Source of the DNA: Phytopseudomonas punonensis
GTDB taxonomy: Bacteria > Pseudomonadota > Gammaproteobacteria > Pseudomonadales > Pseudomonadaceae
Direction: 5' to 3'
Length of the DNA stretch: 64,000 nt
Assembly (NCBI RefSeq): GCF_900142655.1
Contig: NZ_FRBQ01000002.1
Coordinates: 442,918 to 506,917, forward strand
A program made the position numbers and the translations under genes. Each line of letters opens with the position of its first letter. Positions within the stretch are counted from its first letter, which is position 1. The notes beneath the pieces are model-generated. The model saw only the letters and a program-made list of their open reading frames with translations, was not told where the DNA came from and did not search any database. Positions 8,083-17,948 of the stretch are shown here, in pieces.

Positions 8083-8766
8083 TCAGTGCCCCATCAGCCA
8101 GTGCTGGTGCGGCCCGGGCAGCGTCCACAGGCCAAACAGCATCACCAGCAGGCCGCCGGCTACGCGCACGCCGCGCCGACGCAGCAGACCGACCAGGCGT
8201 TCGGCCGCCAGCCCGGTGGCCAGCAGCACCGGCAGGGTGCCGAGGCCGAAGGCGAACATCAGCGCGGCGCTGCGCAGGGCATCGCCCTGGCTCGCCGCCC
8301 ACAGCAGGGTGCTGTACACCAGGCCGCAGGGCAGCCAGCCCCACAGACCGCCGAGCACAAGTGCGCGGGGCAGGCTGGTGATCGGCATAAAGCGTCGGGT
8401 GATCGGTTGCAGATGGCGCCAGAGGCCGCGGCCCAGCGCTTCGATACGCGTCAGGCCACTCCACCAGCCGGCCAGGTATAGGCCCATGGTGATCAGCAGC
8501 AGGCCGGCGATGCTGCGCAGCGCAGCGGCTAACGGGCCGCTGGCCAGTGCCCAGCCGGCCAGGCCAAGCAGCAAACCGGCTGCGGTATAGCTGAGAATCC
8601 GTCCGACGTTGTAAGCGACCAGCAGGCGCAGGCGCTGATGGCGTCGCTCGGCGGGAATGGCCAGGGTCAGCGCACCCATCAGCCCGCCGCACATGCCCAG
8701 GCAATGGCCGCCGCCTAGCAGGCCGAGGATCAGCGCGGAGATCAGTTGCGGCAGCAGGTCAGTCAT
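8083..8766 (-). CDS. SafE/TauE-like membrane protein of the cbb3 assembly cluster
   Basis: The 227-residue protein has about six membrane segments and belongs to the sulfite exporter TauE/SafE superfamily, a branch often annotated as heavy-metal transporter or DsbD-like. The first helix carries GGGHCLGMCGG, a Cys/His/Met pattern suited to a soft metal. Its start overlaps ccoS by 8 bp and it closes the ccoGHIS operon. A role in copper supply or thiol handling for cbb3 oxidase is a sensible inference, not proven. The closing GPHQHWLMGH tail is also His/Met rich. Confidence 0.8.
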   Translation of the reverse strand: MTDLLPQLISALILGLLGGGHCLGMCGGLMGALTLAIPAERRHQRLRLLVAYNVGRILSYTAAGLLLGLAGWALASGPLAAALRSIAGLLLITMGLYLAGWWSGLTRIEALGRGLWRHLQPITRRFMPITSLPRALVLGGLWGWLPCGLVYSTLLWAASQGDALRSAALMFAFGLGTLPVLLATGLAAERLVGLLRRRGVRVAGGLLVMLFGLWTLPGPHQHWLMGH

Positions 8767-8962
8767 GGTCTTTGCCGGCGGGCTCGTGTTTGGCCTGGTT
8801 CACTGCCGCCTGGTGGCGTGGGTCATCGTCGTCGAAGAGGATGCGGTGCGCCGGGCTGTCGAGGTCATCGTACTGGCCGCTGTCCACGGCCCAGAAGAAC
8901 AGCCATACGGCGAAGGCGACCAGCAGCAGGGCGACGGGAATCAGGATATACAGCGCGGTCAT
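8759..8962 (-). CDS. ccoS: CcoS, cbb3 oxidase maturation protein
   Basis: The 67-residue protein has one N-terminal membrane helix (about residues 4-26) followed by the family signature WAVDSGQYDDLDSPAHRILFDDD. CcoS is needed for cofactor insertion into cbb3 oxidase in other bacteria. Its ATG overlaps the ccoI stop (ATGA), and its own end overlaps the SafE-like gene, which places all of them in one operon. Confidence 0.95.
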   Translation of the reverse strand: MTALYILIPVALLLVAFAVWLFFWAVDSGQYDDLDSPAHRILFDDDDPRHQAAVNQAKHEPAGKDHD

Positions 8963-11400
8963 GATGCTTTCCCCAGGCGCAGTGCGTTGAGTACCACCAG
9001 CAGTGAGCTGAGTGACATGCCCAGGGCGGCCCAGATCGGCGTGATCCAGCCCAGGGCGGCGAAGGGCAGCACCAGGCCATTGTACAGGCCGGCCCAGGCC
9101 AGGTTCTCGATGATGACCGTGCGGGTGCGACGCGCCAGGCGCAGGGCATCGACCAGGGTGGTCAGGCGGTTGGAGAGCAGCACCGCGTCGGCGCTGGTCT
9201 TGGCCAGGTCCGAGGCCGAGCCCATGGCCACGCTGATATCGGCGCCGGCGAGCACTGGCACGTCGTTGACGCCGTCACCGAGCATCAGCACACGGCGGCC
9301 TTGTGCCTGTAGATCACGCAGGATGGCCAGCTTGGCGTCCGGGGTCAGCCCGCCGCGGGCCTGGTCGATACCCAACTGGCGGGCCACTTCGCCGACCATG
9401 GGCGAGCTGTCGCCGCTGAGCAGCAGAATCTGCCAACCACGCCCGCGCGCCGCCTCGATCAGGGCGGGGGCATCGTCGCGCAGACGGTCGTCGAGTACCA
9501 GCCAGGCCAGCGGCCCCTGTTCGTCACCCAGCAGCAACCATTGGCCCTGTTCCCCGGCGATGGCCGGTGCGCGGCTGGCGCTGAGTGCGCTGACGAACTC
9601 GGCCTGGCCGATACGCAGCCGGCGCCCCTCGACGACACCTTCGAGGCCCAGGCCCGGCACGTTCTGCAGGGCTTCGACCGGTGCTGTGGCATGACCGAAG
9701 GCGCGGGCAATCGGGTGTTCGGATTGGCTTTCCAGCGCCGCGGCCAGGGCCAGGCAGGTGTCGCCATCCAGTGCGCCGAGTGGCTGCACGGCGCGCAAGG
9801 TCAGGCGGCCTTCGGTGAGGGTGCCGGTCTTGTCGACGATCAGCGTGTCGATCTGCTCCAGGCCTTCGAGCACGTGGCCACGGGTCAAGAGCATGCCGAG
9901 CTTGTGCAGGGTACCGGTGGCGGTGGTCAGCGCGGTCGGTGTGGCCAGGGCGAGGGCGCAGGGGCAGGTGGCGACGAGCAGGGCGAGCACCACCCAGAAG
10001 GCCCGTGAGGCGTCGAGCTGCCACCAGACAACCCCGACAATGGCTGCCACCACCAGCACGATCAACAGGAACCATTGCGCCACCCGGTCGGCGATCTCGG
10101 CCAGGCGCGGCTTCTCGCCTTGCGCCCGCTCCAGCAGGCGGACGATGGCCGACAGCCGGGTGGCGTCGCCCAGTGCCTGCACTTCGACGGTCAGCGGCCC
10201 CTCGGCATTGAGCGTGCCAGCGGTCACGGCATCGCCCACGCTGCGCGGTTGTGGCAGGTACTCGCCGGTGAGCAGCGACTCATCGACGCTGGACTGCCCG
10301 GCCAGCACCTGGCCGTCGGCCGGTATCAGCGCACCCGGTGCCACCAGCACGCGGTCACCAATTTGCAGCTCGCTGAGCAGGATACGCTGGCTGTGGCCCT
10401 GCTCGTCCAGGCGTAGGCACGAGGCCGGCAGCAGCTTGACCAGTTGCGCGGTGGCCGCGGCGGTGCGTTCGCGGGCGCGGCGCTCCAGGTAGCGACCGCT
10501 GAGCAGGAACAGGGCGAACATGCCCACGGCATCGAAATACAGCTCGCCATGGCCCATGACCGTGGACCAGATGCCTGCTGCATAGGCACCGCCGATGGCC
10601 AGAGACACCGAGACGTCCATGCTCAGGTGACGGGTGCGCAGGTCGCGCAGCGCACCGCGGAAGAATTGCCCGCAGCAGTAGAAGACGATGGGCGTGGTGA
10701 GAAACAGGCTGACCCAGCGCAGGATGCTGTCCAGCTCGGGGCTCAGGTCGACGTTGAATTCCGGCCAGGTGGCCATGCTGGCCATCATCACCTGCATCCA
10801 CAGCAGCCCGGCGACGCCCAGCTGGCGCATCGCGCGGCGGTTCTCGCGAGTCAGTTGCTCGGCGGCGGCGTCGGCCTGCCAGGGGTGGGCGGCGTAGCCG
10901 ATGCGGCGTACTTCGCCGAGCAGTTCGCTCAAAGGCAGCGCGCTGGCGCTCCAGCGTACCCGCAGGCGATGGTTGGACAGGTTCAGGTGCGCCTCGGCCA
11001 CGCCGGGCAGGGCAGCGAGGTGCTTTTCGATCAGCCAGCCACAGGCCGCGCAACTTATGCCCTCGATCAGCAGGCTGGTTTCGCTCCATTCGCCGCTTTG
11101 TTCGACGAAGGGCTGTTGCACGTCGCGGCGGTCATACAGCGCCAGCTCGTCGGGCAGCGCCTGGGGCAATTGCTGGGGATTGTTGGCCGCTTCGCTGCGG
11201 TGGCGGTAGTAATGCTCCAAGCCGTTCTGCACGATGGTTTCGGCCACCGCTTGGCAGCCCGGGCAGCACAGCTCGCGCGACTGGCCCAGCACTACGGCTG
11301 TAAAGCGGCTACCCGCCGGGACCGGCAGGCCGCAGTGGTAGCAGGGCGCCGGGCTGCTGCGCTCGAGCGGTGCGCCCGTGGCAATCGAGGTGTCGATCAG
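8959..11400 (-). CDS. ccoI: CcoI, copper-exporting P1B ATPase for cbb3 assembly
   Basis: This roughly 813-residue P-type ATPase (FixI/CopA2 type) exports Cu(I) from the cytoplasm for the CuB centre of cbb3 oxidase. Seen in order are an N-terminal CYHCG pair, CCPGC, a heavy-metal domain with CAACGW, the membrane Cu motif TCPCALAL, the phosphorylation site DKTGTLTEG and GDGVND. The conserved N-terminus with CYHCG is in frame back to 11400, but no ATG, GTG or TTG precedes it. The first common start codon is a GTG at 11292, which would remove that motif. I therefore extend the gene to a CTG at 11400, preceded by GGGGA, overlapping the ccoH stop. The exact start is uncertain. Confidence 0.9.
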   Translation of the reverse strand: MIDTSIATGAPLERSSPAPCYHCGLPVPAGSRFTAVVLGQSRELCCPGCQAVAETIVQNGLEHYYRHRSEAANNPQQLPQALPDELALYDRRDVQQPFVEQSGEWSETSLLIEGISCAACGWLIEKHLAALPGVAEAHLNLSNHRLRVRWSASALPLSELLGEVRRIGYAAHPWQADAAAEQLTRENRRAMRQLGVAGLLWMQVMMASMATWPEFNVDLSPELDSILRWVSLFLTTPIVFYCCGQFFRGALRDLRTRHLSMDVSVSLAIGGAYAAGIWSTVMGHGELYFDAVGMFALFLLSGRYLERRARERTAAATAQLVKLLPASCLRLDEQGHSQRILLSELQIGDRVLVAPGALIPADGQVLAGQSSVDESLLTGEYLPQPRSVGDAVTAGTLNAEGPLTVEVQALGDATRLSAIVRLLERAQGEKPRLAEIADRVAQWFLLIVLVVAAIVGVVWWQLDASRAFWVVLALLVATCPCALALATPTALTTATGTLHKLGMLLTRGHVLEGLEQIDTLIVDKTGTLTEGRLTLRAVQPLGALDGDTCLALAAALESQSEHPIARAFGHATAPVEALQNVPGLGLEGVVEGRRLRIGQAEFVSALSASRAPAIAGEQGQWLLLGDEQGPLAWLVLDDRLRDDAPALIEAARGRGWQILLLSGDSSPMVGEVARQLGIDQARGGLTPDAKLAILRDLQAQGRRVLMLGDGVNDVPVLAGADISVAMGSASDLAKTSADAVLLSNRLTTLVDALRLARRTRTVIIENLAWAGLYNGLVLPFAALGWITPIWAALGMSLSSLLVVLNALRLGKAS

Positions 11401-11903
11401 TGTTCATCCCCGAGCCTGATGCTCTTGCCGGTTTCCAGGGTTTCTTCCTCGAACAGGCGCCAGTCCTGGCCGCCTTCCTGGCCGATCAGCTCGACGAAGC
11501 GCCGGCCCTGCACGCTGTCCTGCAGGTTGCCGCGATACAGGCCTTCACCCTGATGTTGCAGCACCACGCGGCGGTCACGCTCCGGCTGGGTCGGCGACAC
11601 CAGGTTGAGCACCAGTTGCGCGGGTGCGCTGGCGCCGTGCAGTTGCAGCTCGGCGATGCCGCGCTGGTCATCCAGGTTCAGCGTCGCCTGCAGCTTCAGG
11701 CGCAGCGCCAGGTTCTCGCGCTCCAGGGACTGGTTGATGCCCTTGCCGACATCGTAATAGTCGTCGGAGATCAACCCCGGCGGGTTGCGCGTGGCGACGG
11801 TCAGCAGGGTCAGCCCCTGGATCACCGAGTAGCCGAGCAGGGCGATGAGGAACCAGGGCCAGAACTGCTTGTACCAGGGGGCGGGTTGGAGGTCTTCGTT
11901 CAT
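11397..11903 (-). CDS. ccoH: CcoH/FixH, cbb3 oxidase assembly protein
   Basis: The 168-residue protein has a single N-terminal membrane helix (about residues 12-36) and a periplasmic FixH domain containing [19 protein letters not shown]. FixH/CcoH assists cbb3 assembly and stays associated with the subunits. It precedes ccoI in the operon, with the two coding regions meeting at 11397-11400. A 339-bp gap separates it from ccoG, longer than usual inside this operon and filled by a repeat and a terminator. Confidence 0.93.
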   Translation of the reverse strand: MNEDLQPAPWYKQFWPWFLIALLGYSVIQGLTLLTVATRNPPGLISDDYYDVGKGINQSLERENLALRLKLQATLNLDDQRGIAELQLHGASAPAQLVLNLVSPTQPERDRRVVLQHQGEGLYRGNLQDSVQGRRFVELIGQEGGQDWRLFEEETLETGKSIRLGDEH

Positions 11904-11981
11904 GCTTGGATGGATCCTTCACATTTGCGGTTTGTGGCAATTACCGTGTTGTCAGTGCATTCATTTCCGCTCTGGCGAGCG

Positions 11982-12012
11982 GGTTTCTTTTGGCATTGCA
12001 CCAAAAGAAACC
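11982..12012. repeat. Palindromic repeat between ccoG and ccoH
   Basis: A perfect 12-bp inverted repeat (GGTTTCTTTTGG / CCAAAAGAAACC) with a 7-base loop stands at the start of a roughly 200-bp GC-rich stretch with no coding support. Similar TTTCTTTTGG palindromes are dispersed in Pseudomonas genomes, which suggests a mobile repeat rather than a local regulator. With the ccoG terminator it probably makes ccoH start from its own promoter. Confidence 0.6.
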
Positions 12013-12215
12013 AAAAGGTCTAGCCCCGACATCCGGCCCCAGCTTCGCCGGGGTTCCCTCGCTCCATCATTGCTCCAGGGGCCGGCCTGGAAGGGCCATC
12101 CATGGCCCATCAGGCCTCTCGCCGCATCCATGCGGCTCGTCCCCCTGCGCAACGATTCCACTCGGCCTCCTGAAGGGGCGTTTGTTTGTCGCCTGGGCAC
12201 CCTGTGTGAAATCAC

Positions 12216-12244
12216 ATCAAAAAGCCTAAACCGACGTTCAGGCT
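12216..12244 (-). terminator. Rho-independent terminator after ccoG
   Basis: On the minus strand AGCCTGAAC and GTTTAGGCT form a 9-bp stem with one G-U pair and a four-base loop, followed directly by TTTTT. The stem overlaps the ccoG stop codon. It should end the ccoG transcript before the repeat-containing gap and ccoH. Confidence 0.7.
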
Positions 12245-13646
12245 ATCTCACGCTCGGGCCGATAAACCGGCTGCTGGCGTCGTTGTGGATGCTGTCGTCA
12301 TCGGTGGCACGGATGTGGAAGGTGATCTCGTTGGTGCTCGACGGCAGTTTCTCGGCGTCGATGGACAGTTCCACCGGGATCGCCAGCACTTCGCCGGCCA
12401 GGGCGCGCACTTCGCGGCGGCCCTCGTAGACCAGGCCGTCCAGGCCGTCGGCGTCGATGCGGTAGACGACGTCCTGCTGGGCCTTGTTCATGATCTTCAG
12501 GGTGTAGACGTTCTCGATCCGGCCCAGCTCGTTCTCGCGGTAGAGTACCCGATCCTTGAGCACGTCCAGCTCGACCAGCGGGCGGTTGCTCACCGCCCAG
12601 GCGAATACCGCCAGCATGGCCAGGAGGGCGATGGCGTAGCCGATCAGCCGTGGGCGCAGCAGGCGGGTCTGCTGCCCCGAGAGGTTGTGTTCGGTGGTGT
12701 AGCTGATCAGCCCGCGCGGGTAGTTCATCTTGTCCATCACGGCGTCGCAGGCGTCGATGCATGCGGCGCAGCCGATGCACTCGATCTGCAGGCCGTCGCG
12801 AATGTCGATGCCGGTCGGGCACACCTGCACGCACAGGGTGCAGTCGATGCAGTCGCCCAGGCCCTGGGCCTTGTAATCGGTGGTTTTCTTGCGCGGGCCG
12901 CGGGTTTCGCCACGGCGCGGGTCATAGGAGACGATCAGGGTGTCCTGGTCGAACATCACGCTCTGGAAGCGCGCATAGGGGCACATGTGGATGCACACCT
13001 GCTCGCGCAGCCAGCCGGCATTGCCATAGGTGGCGAGGGTGAAGAAGGCAATCCAGAACAGCGCCCAGCCGCTGGCCTCGAAGGTGACCAGTTCGGCGAG
13101 CAGCTCGCGGATCGGCGCGAAGTAGCCGACGAAGGTCAGCGCGGTGACCAGGGAAACGCCCAGCCAGATGCTGTGCTTGGCGAAGCGGCGCACGAATTTG
13201 TTCGCACTCATCGGCGCCTTTTCCAGCTTCATGCGCTGGTTGCGGTCGCCCTCGGTGACCTTTTCCGCCCACATGAAAATCCAGGTGAACACGCTCTGCG
13301 GGCAGGTGTAGCCGCACCACACCCGGCCGGCGAACACGGTGATGAAGAACAATCCGAAGGCGGCGATGATCAGCAGCGCCGAGAGCAGCACGAAATCCTG
13401 GGGCCAGTAGGTGGCGCCGAAGATATGGAACTTGCGCTCCGGCAGGTTCCACCACACCGCCTGGTGGCCGTCCCAGTTCAGCCACACGGTGCCGAAGTAG
13501 AGGATGAACAGCAGAGCCCCGCCAGCGCGCCGCAGGTTGCGGTAGAAACCGCTGAAGGCGCGGGTGTGGATCTTCTCGCGGCTGGCATAGAGGTCGACGG
13601 TCTCGCTGGGCGGCGTGACGTTCTTGACGGGGATCTGTTGGCTCAT
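12243..13646 (-). CDS. ccoG: CcoG, polyferredoxin-like cbb3 assembly protein
   Basis: The 467-residue membrane protein has several helices (first around residues 40-60, another near 85-110 followed by WCGYTCPQSV), two 4Fe-4S ferredoxin motifs (CIDCTLCVQVCPTG near 270 and CIGCAACIDAC near 293) and a C-terminal periplasmic Ig-like domain. CcoG is thought to reduce Cu(II) during delivery of copper to cbb3 oxidase. It lies downstream of the first ccoNOQP operon, separated by 180 bp, in the same order as P. aeruginosa. Confidence 0.96.
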   Translation of the reverse strand: MSQQIPVKNVTPPSETVDLYASREKIHTRAFSGFYRNLRRAGGALLFILYFGTVWLNWDGHQAVWWNLPERKFHIFGATYWPQDFVLLSALLIIAAFGLFFITVFAGRVWCGYTCPQSVFTWIFMWAEKVTEGDRNQRMKLEKAPMSANKFVRRFAKHSIWLGVSLVTALTFVGYFAPIRELLAELVTFEASGWALFWIAFFTLATYGNAGWLREQVCIHMCPYARFQSVMFDQDTLIVSYDPRRGETRGPRKKTTDYKAQGLGDCIDCTLCVQVCPTGIDIRDGLQIECIGCAACIDACDAVMDKMNYPRGLISYTTEHNLSGQQTRLLRPRLIGYAIALLAMLAVFAWAVSNRPLVELDVLKDRVLYRENELGRIENVYTLKIMNKAQQDVVYRIDADGLDGLVYEGRREVRALAGEVLAIPVELSIDAEKLPSSTNEITFHIRATDDDSIHNDASSRFIGPSVR

Positions 13647-13826
13647 CGAGGGCTACCACAACGGTTGGTCGGGCCTGCCGCGACCGATACGTGCCGGTCG
13701 CGATCGTTCGCTGCGCCGATGGTACGCCGCCAGGCCGAATCGGGCTTGCGGCTACCCGTCGCAGGGTAGGTGCAGGGCCATGCTAGGCGTTGCCTGATCA
13801 AGGCGCCCTGACCCAGATCAGTGCAC

Positions 13827-14774
13827 TCAATCTTTCTCCCGGTTTTGCGTTTTTGCCGGCGCCTTTTCGTGCTGCGACAGGCTATACACATAGGCCGCCA
13901 GCAGGTGCACCTTGTCGTTGCCGAGAAAATCCGCCTGCGCCGGCATCTTGCCGCTGCGCCCATAGCGGATGGTCTGCTCTACCTGGGCGAAGCTGGAACC
14001 GTACAGCCATACCTTGTCGGTCAGGTCTGGCGCGCCGAGCACCTGCAGGCCCTTGCCGTCGGGGCCGTGGCACATGGCACAGCTGCTGGCGAACAGCTGC
14101 TTGCCATGCTGCTCGTCCACGGCGATGTCCGGCGGGTTGTTCAGACCCGAAAGGCTGCGCACGTAGCCGGTCACGTCGCGCACGCCGTCGTCACCGAGAA
14201 TGGCCTGCCAAGCCGGCATCACGCCCTGGCGGCCCTGCAGGATGGAAGTCTTGATGGTTTCCGGGTCGCCGCCGTACAGCCAGTCGTCATCGGTGAGATT
14301 GGGAAAGCCGAAGGCGCCCTTGGCATCGGCGCCATGGCACATCGCGCAGCTGTTGGCGAACAACCGGCCACCGATTTTCAGCGCCTGCTCGTCCCTGGCC
14401 AGTTTGCTGATGGGAGTGGCCGCGTACCCGGCGAACAGCGGGCCGTAGCGTGCGTCGGCGGCGGCCATCTCGCGCTGCCACTGGCCGACCTGGGTCCAGC
14501 CTTCGTCATAGCCGGGCAGCAGGCCCTTGAAGTTGCCCAGCCCGGGGTAGAGCAGCAGGTAGCCGAAGGCGAATGCCAGGGTGCCGAGAAACAGCAGGAA
14601 CCACCAGCGCGGCAGCGGGTTGTCGTATTCCTCGATGCCGTCGAAGCTGTGCCCGGTGGTCTGCTCGCTGTCGCCCGGCCGCTGGCCCTTGCGGGTAGCG
14701 ATGAGAAGCCAGGCCAGGCCCAGCTGCGTGCCGAGGGTAGCCAGCGCGATGAACAGGCTCCAGAAGGTGCTCAA
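13827..14774 (-). CDS. ccoP: CcoP, dihaem cytochrome c subunit of cbb3 oxidase 1
   Basis: The 315-residue subunit has two membrane helices near the N-terminus and two c-type haem sites, both CAMCH (about residues 144 and 235). It takes electrons from periplasmic cytochrome c and passes them to CcoO. The family motif [17 protein letters not shown] is intact. It is the last gene of operon 1 and overlaps ccoQ by 4 bp. The C-terminal tail is longer and more charged than that of the second copy. Confidence 0.96.
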   Translation of the reverse strand: MSTFWSLFIALATLGTQLGLAWLLIATRKGQRPGDSEQTTGHSFDGIEEYDNPLPRWWFLLFLGTLAFAFGYLLLYPGLGNFKGLLPGYDEGWTQVGQWQREMAAADARYGPLFAGYAATPISKLARDEQALKIGGRLFANSCAMCHGADAKGAFGFPNLTDDDWLYGGDPETIKTSILQGRQGVMPAWQAILGDDGVRDVTGYVRSLSGLNNPPDIAVDEQHGKQLFASSCAMCHGPDGKGLQVLGAPDLTDKVWLYGSSFAQVEQTIRYGRSGKMPAQADFLGNDKVHLLAAYVYSLSQHEKAPAKTQNREKD

Positions 14775-14956
14775 GGTTTATCGTCCCGCTGGTTGGCATC
14801 ATCCTGCTCGTCGGCGAAGGGCAGGTTGGCCGCTTCGTCGAAGCTGGACTTGCGCTTGCTGCTGTAGGCCCAGAGCACCACGGCGACGAAAGCGATGAAC
14901 ACCACGGCGGTGCCGATGCCGCGGATGGTGCCGATGTCGGTCAGGAAGGCTGGCAT
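14771..14956 (-). CDS. ccoQ: CcoQ, small subunit of cbb3 oxidase 1
   Basis: This 61-residue protein has one membrane helix (about residues 9-31) and a cytoplasmic tail with [12 protein letters not shown], the CcoQ signature. CcoQ stabilises the complex and protects it against oxygen in other species. It starts 4 bp after ccoO and overlaps ccoP. Confidence 0.93.
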   Translation of the reverse strand: MPAFLTDIGTIRGIGTAVVFIAFVAVVLWAYSSKRKSSFDEAANLPFADEQDDANQRDDKP

Positions 14957-14960
14957 GGCG

Positions 14961-15569
14961 TCACCGCTTGTTGGGAATCGAGGTGCCGAGCACCTGCAGG
15001 TAGGCGATCAGTGCATCCAGCTCGCTCTTGCCGGCCACCGCCTCACGGGCCTTGGCGATATCCTCGTTGCTGTAGGGGATGCCGAAGCCCTGCATGACCT
15101 TGAGCTTTTCGGCGCTCAGGGCGCCATCGAGCGTGCGCTCGGCCAGCCAGGGATAGGCGGGCATCTTCGACTCCGGCACCAGGTCGCGCGGGTTGATCAG
15201 ATGGGTGCGGTGCCACTCATCCGAGTAGCGCCCGCCGATCCGCGCCAGGTCCGGGCCGGTGCGCTTGGAGCCCCACAGGAAGGGGTGATCCCAGACGCTT
15301 TCACCGGCCACCGAATAGTGGCCGTAGCGTTCGGTTTCGGCGCGGAACGGGCGGATCATCTGCGAGTGGCAGCCCACGCAGCCTTCGCGAATATAGATGT
15401 CACGGCCTTCCAGTTGCAGGGCGGTGTAGGGCCGCATGCCGGCCACCGGCTCGTTGACCACGTCCTGGAAGAACAGCGGCACGATCTGGGTGAGGCCGCC
15501 AATGCTCACGGCGATGACCATCAGCAGGGTCATCAGGCCCAGGTTCTTTTCGATCAGGTCGTGCTTCAT
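14961..15569 (-). CDS. ccoO: CcoO, monohaem cytochrome c subunit of cbb3 oxidase 1
   Basis: The 202-residue subunit is anchored by an N-terminal helix and binds one c-type haem at [12 protein letters not shown] near residues 60-71. It passes electrons from CcoP to the CcoN catalytic core. Its ATG overlaps the ccoN stop as ATGA. It is nearly the same as the second copy over residues 40-110 and diverges most near the C-terminus. Confidence 0.97.
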   Translation of the reverse strand: MKHDLIEKNLGLMTLLMVIAVSIGGLTQIVPLFFQDVVNEPVAGMRPYTALQLEGRDIYIREGCVGCHSQMIRPFRAETERYGHYSVAGESVWDHPFLWGSKRTGPDLARIGGRYSDEWHRTHLINPRDLVPESKMPAYPWLAERTLDGALSAEKLKVMQGFGIPYSNEDIAKAREAVAGKSELDALIAYLQVLGTSIPNKR

Positions 15570-17020
15570 CGGCCGGCCTCCCGGTTTTGCATCAGGGGAA
15601 TCCGCGCGCTGGCGTCGTACTCGGCAGGTTGGGCGGCGCGAATGGTACGCCAGGTGTTCCAGGCCATTAGCAGCATACCGGCGAAGAAGATCGTCCCGCC
15701 GATCATGCGCACCACGTAGCCCCAGTGACTGGCCGTCACCGACTCGATGAACGAGTAGGTCAGCGTGCCGTCCTCATGCACCGCGCGCCACATCAGGCCC
15801 TGGGTGATGCCGTTGACCCACATGGCGACGATGTACAGCACGGTGCCGATGGTCGCCAGCCAGAAGTGCAGATGGATCGCTGCCAGGCTGTGCATCTGCT
15901 CGCGGCCGAATACCCGGGGAATCAGGTGATACAGCGAGCCGAAGGTGATCATCGCCACCCAGCCCAGGGCGCCGGCATGCACGTGGCCGATGGTCCAGTC
16001 GGTGTAGTGGGACAGCGCGTTGACCGTCTTGATGGCCATCATCGGCCCCTCGAAGGTCGACATGCCGTAGAACGCCAGGGAGACGACCAAGAAGCGCAGG
16101 ATCGGGTCGGTACGCAACTTATGCCAGGCACCGGAGAGGGTCATCATGCCGTTGATCATGCCGCCCCAGCTTGGCGCCAGGAGGATGATCGACATCACCA
16201 TGCCCAGGCTCTGGGCCCAGTCCGGCAGGGCGGTGTAGTGCAGGTGGTGCGGGCCGGCCCAGATGTACAGGGTGATCAGCGCCCAGAAATGCACGATGGA
16301 AAGTCGGTACGAGTAGATCGGCCGGTTGGCCTGTTTGGGCACGAAGTAATACATCATCCCCAGAAAGCCGGTGGTCAGGAAGAAGCCCACGGCGTTGTGG
16401 CCATACCACCACTGGATCATCGCGTCGGTGGCGCCGGCATACACCGAGTAGGACTTGAACGGGCTGACCGGCACGGCGGCGCTGTTGACCAAGTGCAGCA
16501 TGCCGGTGACCAGAATGAAGGCGCCGAAGAACCAGTTGGCCACGTAGATATGCCGGGTGCGGCGCTTTAACAGGGTGCCGAAGAACACGCCGATATAGGC
16601 GAACCAGACGATGCCCAGGAGGATATCGATCGGCCATTCCAGCTCGGCGTATTCCTTGCTGCTGGTGTAACCCAGCGGCAGGCTGATCACCGCGGCGACG
16701 ATCACCGCCTGCCAGCCCCAGAAGGTGAAGGCCGCCAGGCGGTCGGAGACCAGCCGCACCTGGCAGGTGCGCTGCACCACGTAATAGCTGGTGGCGAACA
16801 GCGCGCAACCGCCGAAGGCAAAGATCACCGCATTGGTATGCAGCGGGCGCAGGCGGCCGAAGCTGGTCCACGGCAGGTCGAGGTTCAGCTGCGGCCACAC
16901 CAGCTGCGCGGCGATGAACACCCCCAACGCCATGCCGACCACGCCCCAGACCACGGTCATCACCGCGAACTGACGCACCACCTTGTAGTTGTAGGCAGCC
17001 GGACGGCTTGCTGGGCTCAT
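15566..17020 (-). CDS. ccoN: CcoN, catalytic subunit of cbb3 oxidase 1
   Basis: The 484-residue integral membrane subunit binds haem b and the haem b3-CuB site where O2 is reduced. It carries the conserved blocks [10 protein letters not shown] at the start, [40 protein letters not shown] and [16 protein letters not shown] with the His ligands in place. I prefer the ATG at 17020 over a GTG four codons upstream. By position beside ccoG it corresponds to P. aeruginosa ccoN1. No convincing Anr box is visible upstream, which agrees with the more constitutive behaviour of that operon. Confidence 0.97.
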   Translation of the reverse strand: MSPASRPAAYNYKVVRQFAVMTVVWGVVGMALGVFIAAQLVWPQLNLDLPWTSFGRLRPLHTNAVIFAFGGCALFATSYYVVQRTCQVRLVSDRLAAFTFWGWQAVIVAAVISLPLGYTSSKEYAELEWPIDILLGIVWFAYIGVFFGTLLKRRTRHIYVANWFFGAFILVTGMLHLVNSAAVPVSPFKSYSVYAGATDAMIQWWYGHNAVGFFLTTGFLGMMYYFVPKQANRPIYSYRLSIVHFWALITLYIWAGPHHLHYTALPDWAQSLGMVMSIILLAPSWGGMINGMMTLSGAWHKLRTDPILRFLVVSLAFYGMSTFEGPMMAIKTVNALSHYTDWTIGHVHAGALGWVAMITFGSLYHLIPRVFGREQMHSLAAIHLHFWLATIGTVLYIVAMWVNGITQGLMWRAVHEDGTLTYSFIESVTASHWGYVVRMIGGTIFFAGMLLMAWNTWRTIRAAQPAEYDASARIPLMQNREAGR

Positions 17021-17231
17021 GTTGGGTTCCACGCTGGGCTGGGCGCTGCCGCGGGGCGACAGGCATTTCAGGCGGCGCGAGTATCCCCGACGGGCTCAGG
17101 TGGTGCAATGCGTTGGAAATATGCGGAAAGCGCTCTGTTGCGAGCCTTGCAGTGTTTCGAGGAGTGCTTTGGGCCGCGCTGATGTGTCTGTAGGGTGTCG
17201 AGGGGGAAGCCTGCAAGCTGCGGGGCGGTTT

Positions 17232-17296
17232 GTGGGAGGGGCTTTAGCCCCGAGTTTTAACCTGTGTAAAGAGCTCGGGGCTAAAGCCCCTCCCAC
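17232..17296. repeat. REP pair (REPIN) left of the RAYT gene
   Basis: Two 23-bp inverted copies (GTGGGAGGGGCTTTAGCCCC plus GAG, and the complement) are separated by 19 bases. The arms match perfectly. This is a classical paired REP. It lies in the 327-bp gap between ccoN1 and the end of the RAYT gene. The rest of that gap holds the operon 1 promoter and nothing else recognisable. Confidence 0.9.
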
Positions 17297-17347
17297 GATT
17301 GTGTGCATTGAGATTCTGTAGTCAGGCTGAAAATATTGAGCAGATAT

Positions 17348-17797
17348 TCAGAGCCACACCACATACCAAAAAGGGTAATCGCCGATACGCGTTACCAGGC
17401 CTGCCCGTAACGGATTAGCAACGATGTATCGGGCTGTTGGCAGTATGTCTTCCTCACGGCGTAGCGCTCGGTCATGGAAACCCTCTTGCCAGAGTCTGCC
17501 TTGGCGACCGAGCCGACTGTTCACCTGCAAGGCGCTGCGGCCTTTGACGCGATGCATCAATTCGCTGAGCGAGCCTTTTTGCAGGGATACCAGCCAGTGC
17601 AGGTGATCGGGCATGACCACCCAGGCGAGCGACTCTGCCAGTCCTGAAGCTTGAGCGTTATACAGCTCGCGAATGAGCAGGCGAGCGGGCGCCAGGTCGG
17701 AAAAGATCGCCTGGCGATTCTCGACAGTGGCCGTGAGCAGATAGATCTGGTTGGTTAGAGAGATTCGGCCTTTGCGCAAACCGACGGAGTGGGGCAT
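17348..17797 (-). CDS. REP-associated tyrosine transposase (RAYT, IS200-like Y1 family)
   Basis: The 149-residue protein is a single-domain Y1 transposase relative. It has the HUH motif in VVMPDHLHWLVSL (about residues 60-72) and the catalytic Tyr in ARYIVANPLRAGLV (about 122-135). RAYTs cut and join single-stranded REP DNA and spread REP pairs. A good AGGAGG site precedes the ATG. REP pairs of matching type flank it on both sides (17232-17296 and 17851-17939). Length fits a complete RAYT and no frameshift is seen. It splits the two cbb3 operons. Confidence 0.93.
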   Translation of the reverse strand: MPHSVGLRKGRISLTNQIYLLTATVENRQAIFSDLAPARLLIRELYNAQASGLAESLAWVVMPDHLHWLVSLQKGSLSELMHRVKGRSALQVNSRLGRQGRLWQEGFHDRALRREEDILPTARYIVANPLRAGLVTRIGDYPFWYVVWL

Positions 17798-17850
17798 TCC
17801 GTTGCCTCCTGAGTAGGTAAAGCAACGGTAGCTGAAAGATGGAGACCTGC

Positions 17851-17939
17851 GTAGGAGCGGCTTTAGCCGCGAGCTTTAGTGCCCGACTAGGCAACAAAGA
17901 ACTCGCGGCTAAAGCGGATCGCCGCCCGGCCGCTCCTAC
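17851..17939. repeat. REP pair right of the RAYT gene
   Basis: GTAGGAGCGGCTTTAGCCGC with a GAG tail at 17851-17873 pairs with a complementary copy ending at 17939. The second arm contains a 14-base insertion after CTCGCGGCTAAAGC. The core GGCTTTAGCC is the same as in the left REP pair, so both are probably substrates of the RAYT between them. Confidence 0.85.
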
Positions 17940-17948
17940 ACGTGGGCA

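Noticed and set aside
12285..13769. 494-codon open frame on the plus strand antisense to ccoG
   Set aside because: It mirrors ccoG codons, is rich in Val/Gly/Ala/Asp/His as expected from antisense high-GC DNA and has no family features.
17033..17231. Anr box upstream of ccoN1
   Set aside because: I looked for TTGAT-N4-ATCAA and close variants in the leader and found none.
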